Shown here: piece after piece, positions 14,866-28,939 of the stretch
How the letters are laid out: the number at the start of each line of letters is the position of its first letter
How positions within the stretch are numbered: the first letter of the stretch is position 1
Source of the DNA: Eulemur rufifrons
Taxonomy: Eukaryota; Chordata; Mammalia; Primates; Lemuridae
Assembly (NCBI RefSeq): GCF_041146395.1
Contig: NC_090989.1
Coordinates: 243,402,843-243,466,842, forward strand
Direction: 5' to 3'
DNA: 64,000 bases
Translations under genes and position numbers: made by a program
Notes under the pieces: generated by a model
Told to the model about the DNA's origin: nothing
The model's database searches: none
What the model saw: the letters and a program-made list of their open reading frames with translations, nothing else

Positions 14866-15317
14866 CTGGAGAATAAAAAAGAGAAAAGGGTTAGGTCCGG
14901 GCCACGTCAGCACACCTTCCCTCCCTCTCCTCTCGCACTCTGCTCCTCCACTCTCAGGGAGCCAAAACCCTCCAGATTGTTTTCCCTCCAACACCCAGCT
15001 GGTCCCTTCCAGGACAGAGGAAACCTGTGGGACCCCAGCACAGCAGAAAGCTTTGTTCATGATCATCTCTGATCACCTCGACCATCTCTCCAACTCCAGA
15101 GAACACCTCAATGGCTGTTGGAAAAGGTTAAGACCCTAACGCTGGTGAACACAGTGCTCCTTTAACGTTGGCTTTCTTTCGTCTACAGACAGGAAAGACA
15201 GAGAAACCCACATTCAGGGTAGTATCTCTGCCAAGAGGTATGTAAGGGTTAGATGAGCTAGACATATGAACACCAACATGTTTCACCAGAGACTGCTGAA
15301 TAAACACTTAATAAGCA

Positions 15318-15615
15318 CAGGGGTCAGCGAACCTTTTCTGCAAAGGGCCAGAGAATAAGTATTTTAGGTTTTGCAGGCCATATGGTTTCTGTCGCAACTA
15401 CTTTGCCGTTCTAGGGCAAAAGCAGCTATAGAAAATACATAAACGAATGAGCGTGGCTGCGTTCCCATAAAACTATTTACGGATGCTGAAATTTGAATTT
15501 CATACAATTTTTGCAGGTCACAAGATATTCCCCTTCTTTTGATTTTTCTCAACCATTTAAAAACAAAGATGTTTCTTAGCTCACAGGCCATGCAGTAAGT
15601 TGCTGGTTCTTGACT
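15318..15615 (-). mobile_element. hAT-Charlie-type MITE, long form
   Basis: 'aggggtcagcgaaccttttctgcaaagggccagagaataagtattttaggttttgcaggcc' at the left. The central 'gatgctgaaatttgaatttcatacaattttt' segment marks a longer member of the family also seen at 10321 and 25915, in the opposite orientation. Confidence 0.8.
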
Positions 15616-15889
15616 GAGAGGATGGGACAACTGTCATATGTAGCATCCTACCCCAGACAGTGCAAAGCGCAGAGCCTTTCTTCATAAGCATGGCCATACC
15701 AGATTTACCCTTTCCCTCTCCAAAACCAATCCTCCAGAATATTTCTCCAAGGAGCCCATTCGTCTCCACCTCCCGTCTCTGCTCTCATCATCTCTCCCAC
15801 AGCCTCCACCTCATCCTGTACGACTCTCTCACCTCTAACGAGGTCACCACCACCCAGCACAAACTGATGGGCTTCAAAAGGAAGTGACA

Positions 15890-16027
15890 TCAAGTCCCTC
15901 CTTATTTAAATTCCTCCAATAATCCTCCAGTACAATAAGAATAAACTCCTTACCCCTTACAAGGACCTACAAGGCTCTGCCTCTCTCTGCAACTTCATTT
16001 GTGCTCCTCTCCTCGTCTTTGACTCTG
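15890..16027. repeat. L2 LINE, left part (split by LTR)
   Basis: 'caagtccctccttatttaaattcctccaat...ctctgcctctctctgcaacttcatttgtgctcctctcctcg' is L2-type. The same kind of sequence resumes at 17036 after the LTR insertion. Confidence 0.6.
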
Positions 16028-17035
16028 TGTGATGGTTCATTTTGTGTGTCAACTTGACTGGGCTGAGGGATGCCCAGAGATCTTATCAAACACTATTCTG
16101 AGTGTGTCTGGGAGGGTGTTTCTGGATGAGATTAACATCTGAATCGGTAGACTAAGTAAAGCAGACTGCCCTCTGTGTTAGTCAGGGTTTTCCAGAAAAA
16201 GAGAACCAATAAGATGGAGATGTAGCTATGAGATTTATTATAAGGAATTGGCTCACATGATTATGGAGGCTGAGAAGTCCCACAATTTGCCATCTGTGAG
16301 CTGAAGACCAAGGGAAGTCAGTACTGTGAATTACAGCCTGAAAGCCTAAGAACCAGGAGTGTGGATGGTATAAGTCCTGGTCCAAAGGCAGGGGAAGACC
16401 AATGTTTTTTGCCATTTTGTTCTATTCAGGCCATCAACAGGTTGGATGATGCCTACCCACATCAGGGAGAGCAATCCACTTTCTCAGTCCACCAGTTACA
16501 ATGCTAACCCTTCCAAAAACAGCCTCACAGACATACCCAGAGAAATAATGTTTAACCAGACATCTGGGCATCCCTTAGCACAGTCAAGTTGACACATGAA
16601 ATCAACCATCACATTCTCCCTAATGTAGATAGGCCAATCAATTGAAGCCCTGAATGAAACAAAAAGGCTGACCCTCTGGTGGACAGGAGTAAACGCCTCC
16701 TACCTGCCTTTGAACTAGGACATCGACTTTCTCCTGCCTTTGGACTCAAACTGAAATACTGGCTCTTCCTGGGTCTCAAGCATGCCAGCCTTTGGACGGG
16801 AACTACACTGTCAGCTCTCACAATTCTCAGGCCTTTGGACTCAAGACTGTTACTACACCATAGTAGTAGTGTAGTTCTGGGCCTCCAGCTCGCCGGCTCA
16901 CCTTGCAGATCTTAAGACTTGCTCACCTCCGTAACTGTGTGAGCCAATTCCTTATAATAAATCCCTTTATACATACATACATACACACCCACACACAACC
17001 CTACTGGTTCTATTTCTCTGTAGAACCCTAATACA
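16028..17035 (+). mobile_element. LTR (ERV-like) split by an inverted copy of its own family
   Basis: The outer copy starts TGTGATGGTTCATTTTGTGTGTCAACTTG and ends ...CTGTAGAACCCTAATACA, an LTR-type TG...CA pair. It keeps its tail features ('gtgagccaattccttataataaatccctttatacatac'). It is interrupted between 'gactgccctc' (16172) and 'tccctaatgtag' (about 16617). The family name is not certain; I place it with ERVL-type LTRs only tentatively. Confidence 0.75.
16175..16613 (-). mobile_element. Nested LTR copy, opposite orientation
   Basis: Begins TGTTAGTCAGGGTTTTCCAGAAAAAGAGAACC and ends GTCAAGTTGACACATGAAATCAACCATCACA, which are the reverse complements of the 3' and 5' ends of the surrounding LTR family. 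It inserted into a relative in inverted orientation. Confidence 0.8.
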
Positions 17036-17455
17036 ATCATGAACTGTCACATTGCTTTTTTCTCTTACTTCCTCAAACACAGGATGCACTTTCCACATTA
17101 GAGCCTTTGAATGCTTCCTTTTTCATGAATATTAATCTCTTTGCTGTTACTTCCTCATGCAATTCTCAGCTTAAATCTCTCCTCCCCTGATATTCTTTGA
17201 AATATAGCTTCCTCTCAACTTTCTGCCCGTGATTCTCTACTTTAGTCTCTTGTTTGTGCTCCCTTCAAAATATTTATCAAATCTGTAATTATTTTGATTG
17301 TTCACTTACTGATGCCTGTCTTCCCCCACTGGAAGGTAAGCTTCATGAGGCTGGGCACCTCATCTGCGCTACTCATTGTATCTTCAAGCCCTAGGGCAGA
17401 GCCTGTCACAACATGTATTTTGAATCAATGTCATGGAATAAATGAGTAGCCCAGA
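17036..17455. repeat. L2 LINE, right part
   Basis: 'cttccccactggaaggtaagcttcatgaggctgggcacctcatctgcgctactcattgtatcttcaagccctagggcagagcctgtcaca' and 'gaataaatgag' is typical L2 3'-end wording. Confidence 0.8.
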
Positions 17456-18950
17456 GTTTACATTCTTCTGTCCTCTCCTTTGGCCTTTCCATCTGCTTCA
17501 TTAGAAAATGACCTTAGTATGAACAGGATGATCCCGGTGATGATAAAGGTCCCCCATATGGTAATGCTTGTTCCCCTACACTGCTGTGAAGTCCTCTGCA
17601 GGCTGTTCCTGTGCTCTAGACCCATCACTGAGATGGGGACTTACCCTCGCAAGAGGCTGTCTTACTACTTAACTGTGAATTCACACTGGTGATCTGGATT
17701 AGCAGTAAAGTGACCACTCATGTAATTCACAGTGGAACTGTCTCTCCCACTACCAGGCTACAACATAGCTCGAAGTTCTGGCTACCTCCAGTTCTGGGTA
17801 CCTCGGTAGGTGCTTAAAGCTTCGCTGAATGAATTGACTTCTCCATCCCATTTCTTCACTCAGTAGCTTCTAAATCAGAATAACCCTGGGTAACAATGGT
17901 GGATCAGTGGCAGGGATAAAAATTCATGGGCACAAACTTTAACAACAAGAGACTTTCCTTAGAAATGTAGGATTCAAGAGCTTATCAGCTTAATGTCATC
18001 TTTCCCTAATAAAAATTGCTTTTGCCCTAACATTTATAGCTACTTCTGGCAGGTTCCAGCCAATCAGTGCTTGCTTCCTGTTCCTCACATCAGCCTGTGA
18101 GGAGAGCTCTCACTTCCACACAGCACAGAGAACAAAGTGACAGCAGGGCCGGGAGTCACTGATTTCTCTGTGGTCAGTTAGCGGTCAAGCTGATGAGCTT
18201 CTCACTGCTGTGGTCCTACTCATCCTCTGATTCTCTCTCCTGCTTCACAAACTCCAACAGGAAGAACATCTGTAATTTAGGTAGAACAACCTGATCTCAG
18301 AGCATGCTACAACCCAACTGAAGATAAAATAACCTGTCGGCACTAGTTATGTGAATTTGTCACCTTATTCCTCAAAGTCCCCAAAGTAGGCCAGGCACAG
18401 TTAGCTGAAACCTGCCAGCAAGTCAGGGAACTGGGTCCTGGGAAATCTTCCTTTTCTGGAAAACCGCTCTATCACAGGGAAAAAGCACAGGCCCTAAAAG
18501 ATCTTCGGGCTCTACATGCCTGGGATAATATTCTGCTCTTACATGCATAAAATGTGACCAGAGCGTGAAATGTATTCATTTCTTGTACAATAATTTTGTT
18601 TTAAGAAGTAAGAAGACCCCTCATTCCTGCTCTACTCAGAGAGGCTTGATCCTTTCCCTTCTCCAGTGTGAATTTTAAGTTTTGGGAAAAACAAGGCAGT
18701 TATTTTTATAGCTGCTCAAAATTTTCCGTTCGCACAGGCAAACAGGAGTATCAGTGGTGATGCCGCCTCAAGATCTCTTGAAACAGATCCTTGATTTAAC
18801 AATGACTTACATCTGGGCACCTTCCCTTTGAATATAATTCTCTTCACAAAGCAGCAGAACTTCAAAAGAGCAACCAGAGCTAAACTGCAGGCATTCTTCT
18901 TTCCTGGCTCCAGACATCCCTATGTAGGCTAACTGTTTATTTTTCAGCTC
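17456..18950. other. Intergenic, nothing recognised
   Basis: Mixed composition, without a domain-bearing ORF or a repeat I can name. Confidence 0.4.
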
Positions 18951-18959
18951 TGATATAAT

Positions 18960-19130
18960 GGTGGGGTGATATGTCTGTCATATGACAGCAAGAAAACCAA
19001 TTACGTGAGTCACGCTCTAAAATGATCAAGTGCTGGCCGGCGAAGCCAGAGCTGCTTTTGATTCATTAGAAATAGATTTTCCACTCCGACATTTGTACAC
19101 GGTAATGCAGTTCAGTTGGTATTGCGGTTC
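18960..19130. promoter_or_regulatory. Candidate conserved non-coding element
   Basis: This stretch keeps several CpGs (tacgtgagtcacg, ggccggcgaagcc, actccgac, acacggt) in otherwise CpG-poor DNA. It contains an AP-1-like TGAGTCA and homeodomain-type TTGATTCATTAG sequence. It has no repeat signature. CpG retention suggests constraint, but this is inference only. Confidence 0.25.
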
Positions 19131-21159
19131 TTTTTATACAATACTTCTTTATTCAATTCAAAGTACGCATTTGTGAGATATTTCTAAAAAGTCACAAAGG
19201 GAAGGAGGGCATTAATTGATCGTGCATCTCCTAAAGCTTTATTTCCACAATACACAGTAAGTGCTAGAAATGAAGAAATGTCTCAATTTGCCTGAAAACC
19301 TCCAACATGGCTTTCTAATAGGTAAGACTACAGGGTAAAAGCAATCCTCAGCATTTGACTAGTGAAGACTCCCACAGCTGCTAAGATTAGGTTTCTAGCA
19401 GGACTTCCCCCTCTCTCCTCAACTGCATGAGTGCAAAATACAATGGTCTCAGCTTGACTCCAACTATACTTTATTCCCTGAACTTACACTTTGGTTTTCT
19501 TTAGGATAGAGCTGTTTAAAGTCAATTGTAGCAATGAAAAATAATGACATCATGAATATTCTTACTAAAAAGCTGCTGCACCTTGCTTAGACACTGAATA
19601 TACTGTTATCTAACAATGTAGGGCCACAAAGGCTGAATGATGGAGCAGAAATGTCTATTCTAACAATCAGACCAGGTTGTCATCTTCAAAAGTGCTAATT
19701 CATTAAGTAGGGAATAAAAAAAAGTTTTCTCTGAGCAAGTAAGTACAGGATGTAGAGGTTAAAAAAAGTCAAATGGTTTACTTTTCTGCAGAATTTCTCT
19801 GAGCCTTTAATATTCTGACATTTTATAAATCTTTTTAAACTTTTTCTCATTGAATTCTTTTTCATGAAGTGCAATCTTTTTAGGGCTAGTGTTCCATAGA
19901 ATAAATGTTTGAATCTCAGGAATAGGCCACTTACAAGTGTCAGGATTATTTTAGTATCTTTCCTCTCTCTCTCTCTCTCTCTCTCTCTGACACAAACAAT
20001 TTCCTACCTTTCTATCATAAGCATATTTTACACAGTGCAATGTAAAATCCAATATTATAATACAGAAAGGTCACAGGACAATGAATACATTTCAAAATGC
20101 TCTTTGGCATGATTAGTCCTATTTCCTAATTGGCTGATCACTCAGGCAACTCTGGTCAGGGCCTTTCCTCCAAAGCACAAGGTGATGTGACCAAAGTATG
20201 AATGAACAAAAAGAGGGGCTGCACAGAGGTGTGACTGCCACATCTGTTAACAGTGCATTTGGTAAGCCTGCCCCTGTCACTATATATATTCAGAAATAAT
20301 GACAAAAAAATGTAGTTCCTCTGGGCAAATGAAACTGAGGTGCAAATTAGAATCACACCTCCGGTCTCATTTTGGTATCACTTCTTGTCTAGATAAACAA
20401 CACTTACTCTCACTCTCCTACTCATGGCAAGTAGCCACTGTTAACACTTGCATTAGGGATCAGTCATAACAAATTACAGTTAAGTTTCGCACCACACTGC
20501 AGGAGGCGGCCAGGGCCCAGGAGAGTACAGGAGTTAAGCTGGGCCGCATTACCAATTTTGAGATAACTAGCACTGGGGCTGAAAAGGCCCCTGGGCCTCA
20601 GCCACATGAAGTGGTTAAAATTCTCATATTCTAAGTGGTACCTTAATATTTCTGTGTATGGTAGTTTATTATTCTCTGTGGAGAGCAACAGTGGGTAGCT
20701 ACTTGCAAAAGGGGTGATTTTAATCACCAATCATTTTTAAGAACACAAGAGATCAGCGGTACTCAACTGTGAAAGCTTTATTATAATGGGAAATTGCCTG
20801 TGTGGATTAAAAACACAGATTTCACTTCAAGATGATGTGTTAGATGCTAAACTTTTAGGATGTGCAAAGTATCTACAGACTACGAGCCATATAAAAAGTC
20901 TATGCGGAAGATGAGAAAAAGGATGACCAGAGACTCAGTTCATCCATCAATTTGCCCTATCTAATGGCTGGGCGTCATTACCTGGATCCTAAGATGACTA
21001 GTCTATTATTTAGCCATGTAGGACAAAGTTTACCTTTTCTAGTGAAATATACAGGAGTAACCTGAAAAAAGTCTGTAGAATGCATGTAGTTCATCTCCTC
21101 TAAATAACAAAAAGTAAAATAAAATCTTAGACCTTTAAGAGTCAGCATAGCTATGTATA
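19131..21159. other. Intergenic with a CT microsatellite
   Basis: Contains a (CT)n run at about 19962-19988. Nothing else is assignable. Confidence 0.5.
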
Positions 21160-21172
21160 AAGATGAGAAATA

Positions 21173-22029
<857 letters not shown>

Positions 22030-22235
22030 TCAACAATGGCAACTGTCAGAAAAGCACCGGATACGTATAATCTAACCTACCCATCATGACAAATCTGTAA
22101 GGTAGGTTTTACGATGTTCATTTTATAAATGATAAACTTGAGGCTTGAAGACATGAACTAAGTTGCTCCAAGTAACAGAGCCAATAAGTGATACAGCACA
22201 GATGCAGTTCCAGCCTGTTTGACTTGAATAAACAT
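22030..22235 (+). repeat. MIR SINE
   Basis: 'cattttataaatgataaacttgaggcttgaagacatgaactaagttgctccaagtaacagagccaataag' follows the MIR consensus core and 3' part. Confidence 0.7.
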
Positions 22236-22789
22236 GTGCACATTTTTATTGAGAAACTAATAGGTATAGTGAGGAAAACAGACATGAATAAATCAAGACA
22301 TATGCTTTCAGTGAGTTTACAGCTAAGCGGAGCCAGATGTGTGAACCACTAACCATGGTACTGGCGCTACAACAGATTTTAGGAGGAGAGGATGCAGAAG
22401 GTGGCATTTGAAGTGAAGCTTGATAAGAAAAAAAGCTTCCCTTTTCTTATTGAAATCCTCCTCCTCTCCCTTCCAGGCTAATCAGGGTTTGTTAAGTGTG
22501 GAAAGGACATTTAAGATGAAGGAAAAATATGTACGTATGGGGGGCAGGGGGTGGGGAGAACATAAAAAAATAAAGCTCACATTTGTAGAATTGCAAACCT
22601 CTAGGATGGCTGAGTTATAAGCACGTGAAAGGAACTGTATAAGGTAAAAGTAGAAAGGCAGGATTGGGCCACTCATGTGAGAAATGCTTTGGAAATACAA
22701 TAAACTCCTCTACATCACTGCCAAATTTCATCAATATCTACCCTTGCATTTTCTTGCAAGCCTCTTCTTTCCATTTCCATAGGCATTTT

Positions 22790-23060
22790 CTTTTTCTCCC
22801 ACTTGGCCTACTGCAAAGTCACTTCATTTCCTATCCTCTTCCATCTCTCAAGTTCTCCTTCAAATACAGCTCAAACTACATCACTGTCCTTATCTGCAAA
22901 CCTGGCCTTGCACTGGGCATTCACAGCCCTCTGTATCTTGGTCCCAAGCCCCCTCTGTTGCTCTGCACCTCTCTATGTACATCACATCCATTAAGTACAA
23001 CTTAATCCTTTTTCCCAAACAGCTGTAATGGATGATACACCAGTAACTCATCTCCTCTCC
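22790..23060. repeat. Possible L2 LINE fragment
   Basis: 'tacagctcaaactacatc...ccctctgttgctctgcacctctctatgtacatcac' is L2-like but degraded. Confidence 0.4.
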
Positions 23061-23384
23061 CCAACCCAGTCTCTTCCCCATTGCTTCACATCTCAACAAA
23101 TGAGCAACTGAATGTGCGGCAAAACCAAGTCAGAAATCTCACCATCGTCCAAAACTCCTACCCTTCCTTTGCTCTGATTCTGAATTTAATTTTTACAGGA
23201 TTCTATAGTCACTAATTCTGATTGAACAGATTTTAGAATTGGATACCATCATCTCCCATTTGCTTTCCAGCAATCATTTAAGTGATCGCCTTGATTTCAA
23301 TCTTATCCTTCTCCTAATCCACCATTTGTATTTTTCCCAAAATGATCAAATTTAATTGCATTACTCCCCTTTTTAAAACTTTCA

Positions 23385-23805
23385 AATTATATCACTAGTG
23401 CTGGAAAAGAAAGCCTAACCTTTCGAAGATGATTTATAAGGCCTACTAAAGGTCTGGCCCCTGTTCGTATCCGTAAGCCTTGCCTCTCACTATTCCCTCC
23501 CTTGTCCTTATACTCTAGTTAAAATGAACTACTCGAAAGTTCTTAAACATGTATATATTCTTCCTCACCTCTGGACCTTTGCACAGGCCCCCCTCTGCAC
23601 ATGGCATGCCTCTCCCTGCTTTTCACTTGCGCCCTGCTAACGCCCCCTCATCTTTCTGAGTCTCAGTGGATATGTTACTTCTGCCAGGATGGTAAGTCTG
23701 CCTCCACATCTAAGTTAAGTATTCCCCCTTTGTCTTCCAAGCACCCTGATATACTCATGCTCATCATCCTGTATTGCTAATGCCTTTCTACTTGTCTTTC
23801 TTATT
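23385..23805. repeat. L2 LINE fragment
   Basis: 'ctaaaggtctggcccctg', 'cctctggacctttgcacaggcccccctctgcac' and 'cttctgccaggatggtaagtctgcctcc' run in L2 order. It ends at the younger L1 insertion. Confidence 0.75.
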
Positions 23806-23810
23806 CATTA

Positions 23811-24120
23811 TATCTTTTTATTTATTTCAGCATATTATGGGGGTTACAAATGTTTAGGTTACATATACTGCCCTTGCTTCCCCCGCCCCCAGTCAGAGCT
23901 ACAAGCGTGCCCATCCTCCAGATGGTGCGCACTGCACTCATTATGTATGTATACACCCATCACCTCCTCCCCCCTCCCATCTGCCCAACGCTCGATAAAT
24001 GTTATTCCTATATGTGCACTTAGGTGTTGATCAGTGAAACCAATTTGATGGTGAGTACATGTGGTGCTTATTTTTCCATTCTTGGGATATTTCACTTAGT
24101 AGAACGGGTTCCATCTCCGT
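23811..24120 (-). mobile_element. L1 3' end, 5'-truncated, antisense
   Basis: 'tttatttatttcagcatattatgggggttacaaatgtttaggttacat' is an antisense L1 tail. 'gtgttgatcagtgaaaccaatttgatggtgagtacatgtggtgc' matches the L1 end seen in sense at 56013 and antisense at 3049. Only about 310 bp are kept. Confidence 0.9.
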
Positions 24121-25740
24121 ATCTTAAGAAGCATTGAAAAATCCTTGCAATCTCACATGTGAAAAAATGAACTATTTTCCATAACAAGCCAATACCACTG
24201 AATTTACTTGTATTTGTATATTATTTACTCATTCTTCAAAACTCTTTCTCCAATTCTGAAGGAAAATACCATAAGAAGGGTTCCTCCAATTCTGGAAAAA
24301 AAAAAAAAATACTAAAAAAAAAAAAACACCCTATACATTCACAAATTTTTCTGCACTGTCTTCCTTTTATTTCTTCGGCTCTTAGATAGCAACCTTAGCT
24401 ATTGGTCCCTTTGAGGACTTCACAAACATCTGCCAAGATGAGAGTACGACAAGTGAGTCAACGTAATACACAAAAGAGCACAAGTGACTATTCCATGTAC
24501 CATTCGTTTTTCATGAGACTATTACACCAATTTCATTAACATCAATTGGTAACCAGAAGTTTTTAGTTCACTAGACTAGGAATAAGATGGGAGAAAATAA
24601 GTCAGTAATCATTGTTGCTTTAGTTCTTTACTTTCTCTGTTCTTTATTCACTATTCTGTTGTTTGAGAGCGAATTCTCCTGGGGAAAACAAGTTCTCAAG
24701 TACATAAGATACTGTGGGCATTTGAGGTTTCCATGTATCTCCATCACCGAGATATTTAAGTGGGGCAAAATTAGTTGCCCAATTGTTTGACTCACCCAAT
24801 CAAAGCAAATTAGGTCACAAAAGTGATGCATAAATGTTAATACTGCCCTTCAAACACGAGCAAAGAAGTTAGTACCTGTCCTTACCACATATTCCTGATC
24901 ATAAATAAAAAGGTAACTACTGGACTTATCTAACAAGGCACTGCCTCTTTAAATTGGGCAGTAAAACAGAAGAACTTTCAGGTGTGCACAATTACCCCCT
25001 TCCCCATGGAGAATAAAGAGAGGGGAAATGATGCAAAATAATGCAGAGACACTTAACTGGTATTCACATTCTAGCTTGTAAATAATTTCTAATTCACTTG
25101 CCTAGACAGTTAACCACCAGTCTGGATGTAAAGAATTCAAGCCCAACCAAGAAACAGGAAGCATGAGTTCTGTCATAAGCGTGTTTATTTTGGTGTCTCA
25201 CATCTGCAGCTTTTCCCCCTCAATGTCTCTTTTCAGAGCCAAAATGAGGAAGGGAACAAAGTTACTGGGCCTAAATCCATCACTGTGATTGTGATATGCT
25301 GAACCACCCACAGCACCACGAGAAGGAAGTTATTAGTTTCATGCTGAAAAACTCCAACCCACATAGGGGCAAAATCTAGAAGTGAAGGAACAGTCTTATT
25401 CAGCATGATTAACTTTATTCAGTAAACCCAACGACGTCTCAGGACTGATCTAGGCACATTGAGTTTAAAAAGCAGCGTATTTAAATGGACATGTTCTGAC
25501 TGATGTTCAAAGGAATCTGGTATTCCACTGGGAGCCCAACATCCTCATGGGATCTTCTGGGTGTCATCTGTGTTCATGATGAAACTACTTCTAACTAACC
25601 TGAACTGTGAATAAACAGTGAGCACTGTGGGGGCGCAGGGCAAAACTACCTTAAACCAAGCCTACAAAGCCAAAAGGTATAGACTTCACACCATCAGCCT
25701 TGTCAAACGCATTGCATGAATCCAAATCCTTGGACGGGAA
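24121..25740. other. Intergenic, nothing recognised
   Basis: Includes an A-rich run at 24298-24326 with a short nearby repeat (tccaattctg twice). No gene found. Confidence 0.4.
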
Positions 25741-25741
25741 A

Positions 25742-25742
25742 G

Positions 25743-25792
<50 letters not shown>
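25742..25792. repeat. (CT)n/(CA)n microsatellite
   Basis: tctctctctct followed by about 20 CA units. ORFs across it (25700-25988) are repeat artefacts. Confidence 0.98.
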
Positions 25793-25793
<1 letters not shown>

Positions 25794-25914
25794 GGCTGTC
25801 CGGCAAGTATCCAGCCATTGTTAACATATTTTTCATATTACATGGCTGGGTTCTTTCTGGACAGCCTATATACATATTTGTGTATATGTGTGTGTGGGGG
25901 GGGGGTGTCTAGAA

Positions 25915-26134
25915 CAAGGGTCAACAAACTATGGCCTGCAGGCCAAATCCTGCCAGTCACCTTTTTTGTAAATAAAGTTGTATTGTAACATAGCCACAAT
26001 CACTAGTTTGTACATTATCTATGGCTGCTCTTGTGCGATGCTGGGAGAGGTGAATAGTTGTGACAGAGATCAGATGGCCCACAAAGCCTTAAATATTATC
26101 TGGCTCTTTACAGAAAAAGTTTGACAATCCCTGC
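25915..26134 (+). mobile_element. hAT-Charlie-type MITE
   Basis: 'acaagggtcaacaaactatggcctgcaggccaaatcctgccag' to 'ctggctctttacagaaaaagtttgacaatccctg': both family termini are present. Confidence 0.9.
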
Positions 26135-27120
26135 TCTAGAATTGGTGGAGCATTTGCCAACTCTTACTCTAGAAAACCTGATGCCAGATCAAAATTGTTT
26201 TGTCTTGATTCTATAATTCCTCACTTAAGATCCCAGTACTTAAAACTCTGGTTGGCCCACAGACATTCCCAACCCTCTGCTTGGAAACACTATAGGAACA
26301 GGTCCAGGTGGCAACCCTGCAAATCTGAACAGATGCCTATTTTTCTTCTGCCCATGAGACAGATGGTCCTCTGAGAGGGGGAGAAGAATTAGTCCATGAG
26401 AGAGAATTCTCTGTGCAGCACTAATTTTGGAAATGTATCCCTGATCCATCTGGCCAAAGAGGATTCCTTAAGAGGACCTTTGCTATTTGAGTTTGCTTAA
26501 CATTCAGGAGGGGAATCCTAGGTTCCAAGGTTAGAACCCTCAGGTATTTGTGATCTGTCAAAAGCTAAGTAAAGCATTCCAAGTCTGCCCTTGAGACAAG
26601 AAGTCTCAAATAATTACAAGGACAGGAGACAATTATACGGGAAAGACAAGGACATACAACTACCCATTGAGGGTTCCAATTTTAGAGAATTTGTTCAGTC
26701 TCCTCAGACAGTAAATTTTCCCTTACATGAAAAAAATTATGCCCTGATATTCTGCCATGTACAGAAAGCAGGAATAGCAATATTTACTTTCTGACCTGCT
26801 AACAGGTCTCCTCCACTAGATAGAGCGATGCTTCTCCTTCTCATTAGCCACTCTAACTCATCTTTGATATTCTAACCTTGTTATTCTGAAGAGTTTTCTC
26901 CCTGAGAATACCATAAATTTTCAAGTTAATTAGAACACAGATCTGACGTTTTCCCCCATTCCATTCCTAATTCTCCATAGCATAGAGTGTTGGTTCTGTT
27001 CCGTCCATAACTAGGGAAAGGACAAAATTAAGATCAGACATAGGGGAAAGACAGGCAACCAGAAGCAGGGGCATTAAGGAAAGCTACTGCTGATGGATTT
27101 TGTTCATTCAATCTCAGCCA
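26135..27120. other. Intergenic, nothing recognised
   Basis: No gene or nameable repeat seen. Confidence 0.4.
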
Positions 27121-27124
27121 ATGG

Positions 27125-27325
27125 GCTGCTGAAGTCTGATGGACTTGGGTTTAAGCCCCTGTTCTACCATTTACTGCCTGGGTAATCTCAGGGGCTTCAT
27201 CTACAAAACAAAATAGTAACCTAGTGCTGTTGTTTTGAGGAGTGAGTGAAAGCTACATGTAAGTCTTTTAGCAGTGTCCGAGGCATAGGAAGTCCTTAAT
27301 ATGCACTTAACAATCATTACTGAGC
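27125..27325 (+). repeat. MIR SINE
   Basis: 'ggacttgggtttaagcccctgttctaccatttactgcctgggtaatctcagggg' to 'gcataggaagtccttaatatgc' follows the MIR consensus through its core. Confidence 0.85.
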
Positions 27326-28935
27326 AAAGTTCCTGCTAAGAGCATAGTTGGTGTTAGAAACAGAAACAAAGGTGGACCAGGGAAAAAGTTACAAAGGAAA
27401 GGTACCTTTCTTGACTGTCTTCTGACTCATATACTTAGAGACAAAGCGAAATTTCATAGTGTTTTTGGTCCCAAAAACCCTGTGTGGGGTTCCTTGTGAG
27501 CCTGACAAGGCCACCCAATACTGCCTCACTCCATTTCAATGTCAACTGGAAAGAAGATGCTACCCCAGATAACTGGATGTCTTTGCAGATGAAGCTGTGC
27601 CATATAAAATCAATCAAGAAATAGTTACATGCCCGGAATTATTCAATGGGTTGAAAAAAAAAAAAAAAAAAAAAAAAAAGCATTCCTTCTACCAAGAAAG
27701 TATTAAGTACCTGTAACATTAGAAAAATAGTATCACTGACCCTGACATGATAAAGCACTTAGCTAAAATTTGACCTCGTAACATTTTCTTAAGAACATAC
27801 TATTTGTTTACAAAATCTAACTCTGTATTTTTATAAAATTGTACCACCTTCGACATGAATCCCCCAGACATGTGTACAAAATGTAGGAACAGAGACAATG
27901 AATAAGTCAAGGAGCAAGAGTTGATTTTCATAACCACCAAGCTGGGAATAAAATTGACAAAGGGCCTTATAAATAGAAATCAATACTTAAATTGTATCTG
28001 GAAGCAAATGGTAGCCAGAACAGACTGAAGAACGCAGCTGCAATGACCTCTGGCTGCTGATAATGCACAAAGCTCACCTCTGGGGCAACTCCCTGAAAGT
28101 AAAGCAAGTTTATCCCAGGTCCTCTCACCGGATATGCTTCTCTTTTTCCAACCTCCACGGGTTTAGGTTACATCTGAGCTCACTTTCACCCATGTTGTGA
28201 GCTAATTAGAAAGCATCCAGAAATATGGGAACGAGCTGGGGATATTGTAGGCTGCTTCAACAAACCTTAGCACCATCTGCTGAAATATTAAGATGCTTGT
28301 TTAAAAAGTTGGCTGTCAGAGAAGGAGGTCACAGCACAAGACAGTGGGAAAGTTCTCTTAAATAATTACTTCTTACTTCTCTTTCCTGTACACAAGCAGT
28401 AGGACAATGAGCCAAAGGTAAACAGTCCAGAAATAAAAAAAACATCTCTGCTTCCCTTCTCCTGGTCCAGGTGCCTAGAGAGCCTTGGGCATCGAATGAG
28501 AAAAGATATGTGCTCAAAAGACTGTGGCATGTTTGTGCATTTCAGTGAGCAACAACAGTCATTTGGGAAAATATACAGAAATGTCATTAAACGCCTTTTA
28601 CTTTCTATAATTAGTAGTCACAGAGACATTTAAAGTGTGCGTTGTACTTAAGGAAGACACCATATAAATATGATTTTACCCAGGTATGACAATCTCTCAG
28701 TAATCTGAGACTCATGGGATTTGGGGCTCCGTTTGTAGGTTAGATGCTTCTCCAACAGGAGCAGCTGAAAACAGCTTCAGGTGTTTAAGCAATGATCAGG
28801 CCAACTACCAGAGTTCCAAGGGGCTTAGGAAAGCAAAAAAAGCTTTCTATCATTTAACGTCATTGTTACAAGATTCCAACACAATCACACTGTAGTCCAG
28901 TTCCTGTCACTATGTACTCTCTCAGCAAAGGGAAG
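27326..28935. other. Intergenic, poly(A) run, otherwise nothing recognised
   Basis: A run of about 25 A at 27655-27679 has no recognisable SINE or retrocopy before it. No other feature is assignable. Confidence 0.4.
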
Positions 28936-28939
28936 TAGT

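Noticed and set aside
25700..25988. Plus-strand ORFs with HTHTHT runs
   Set aside because: Translation of a CA microsatellite and a hAT relic.
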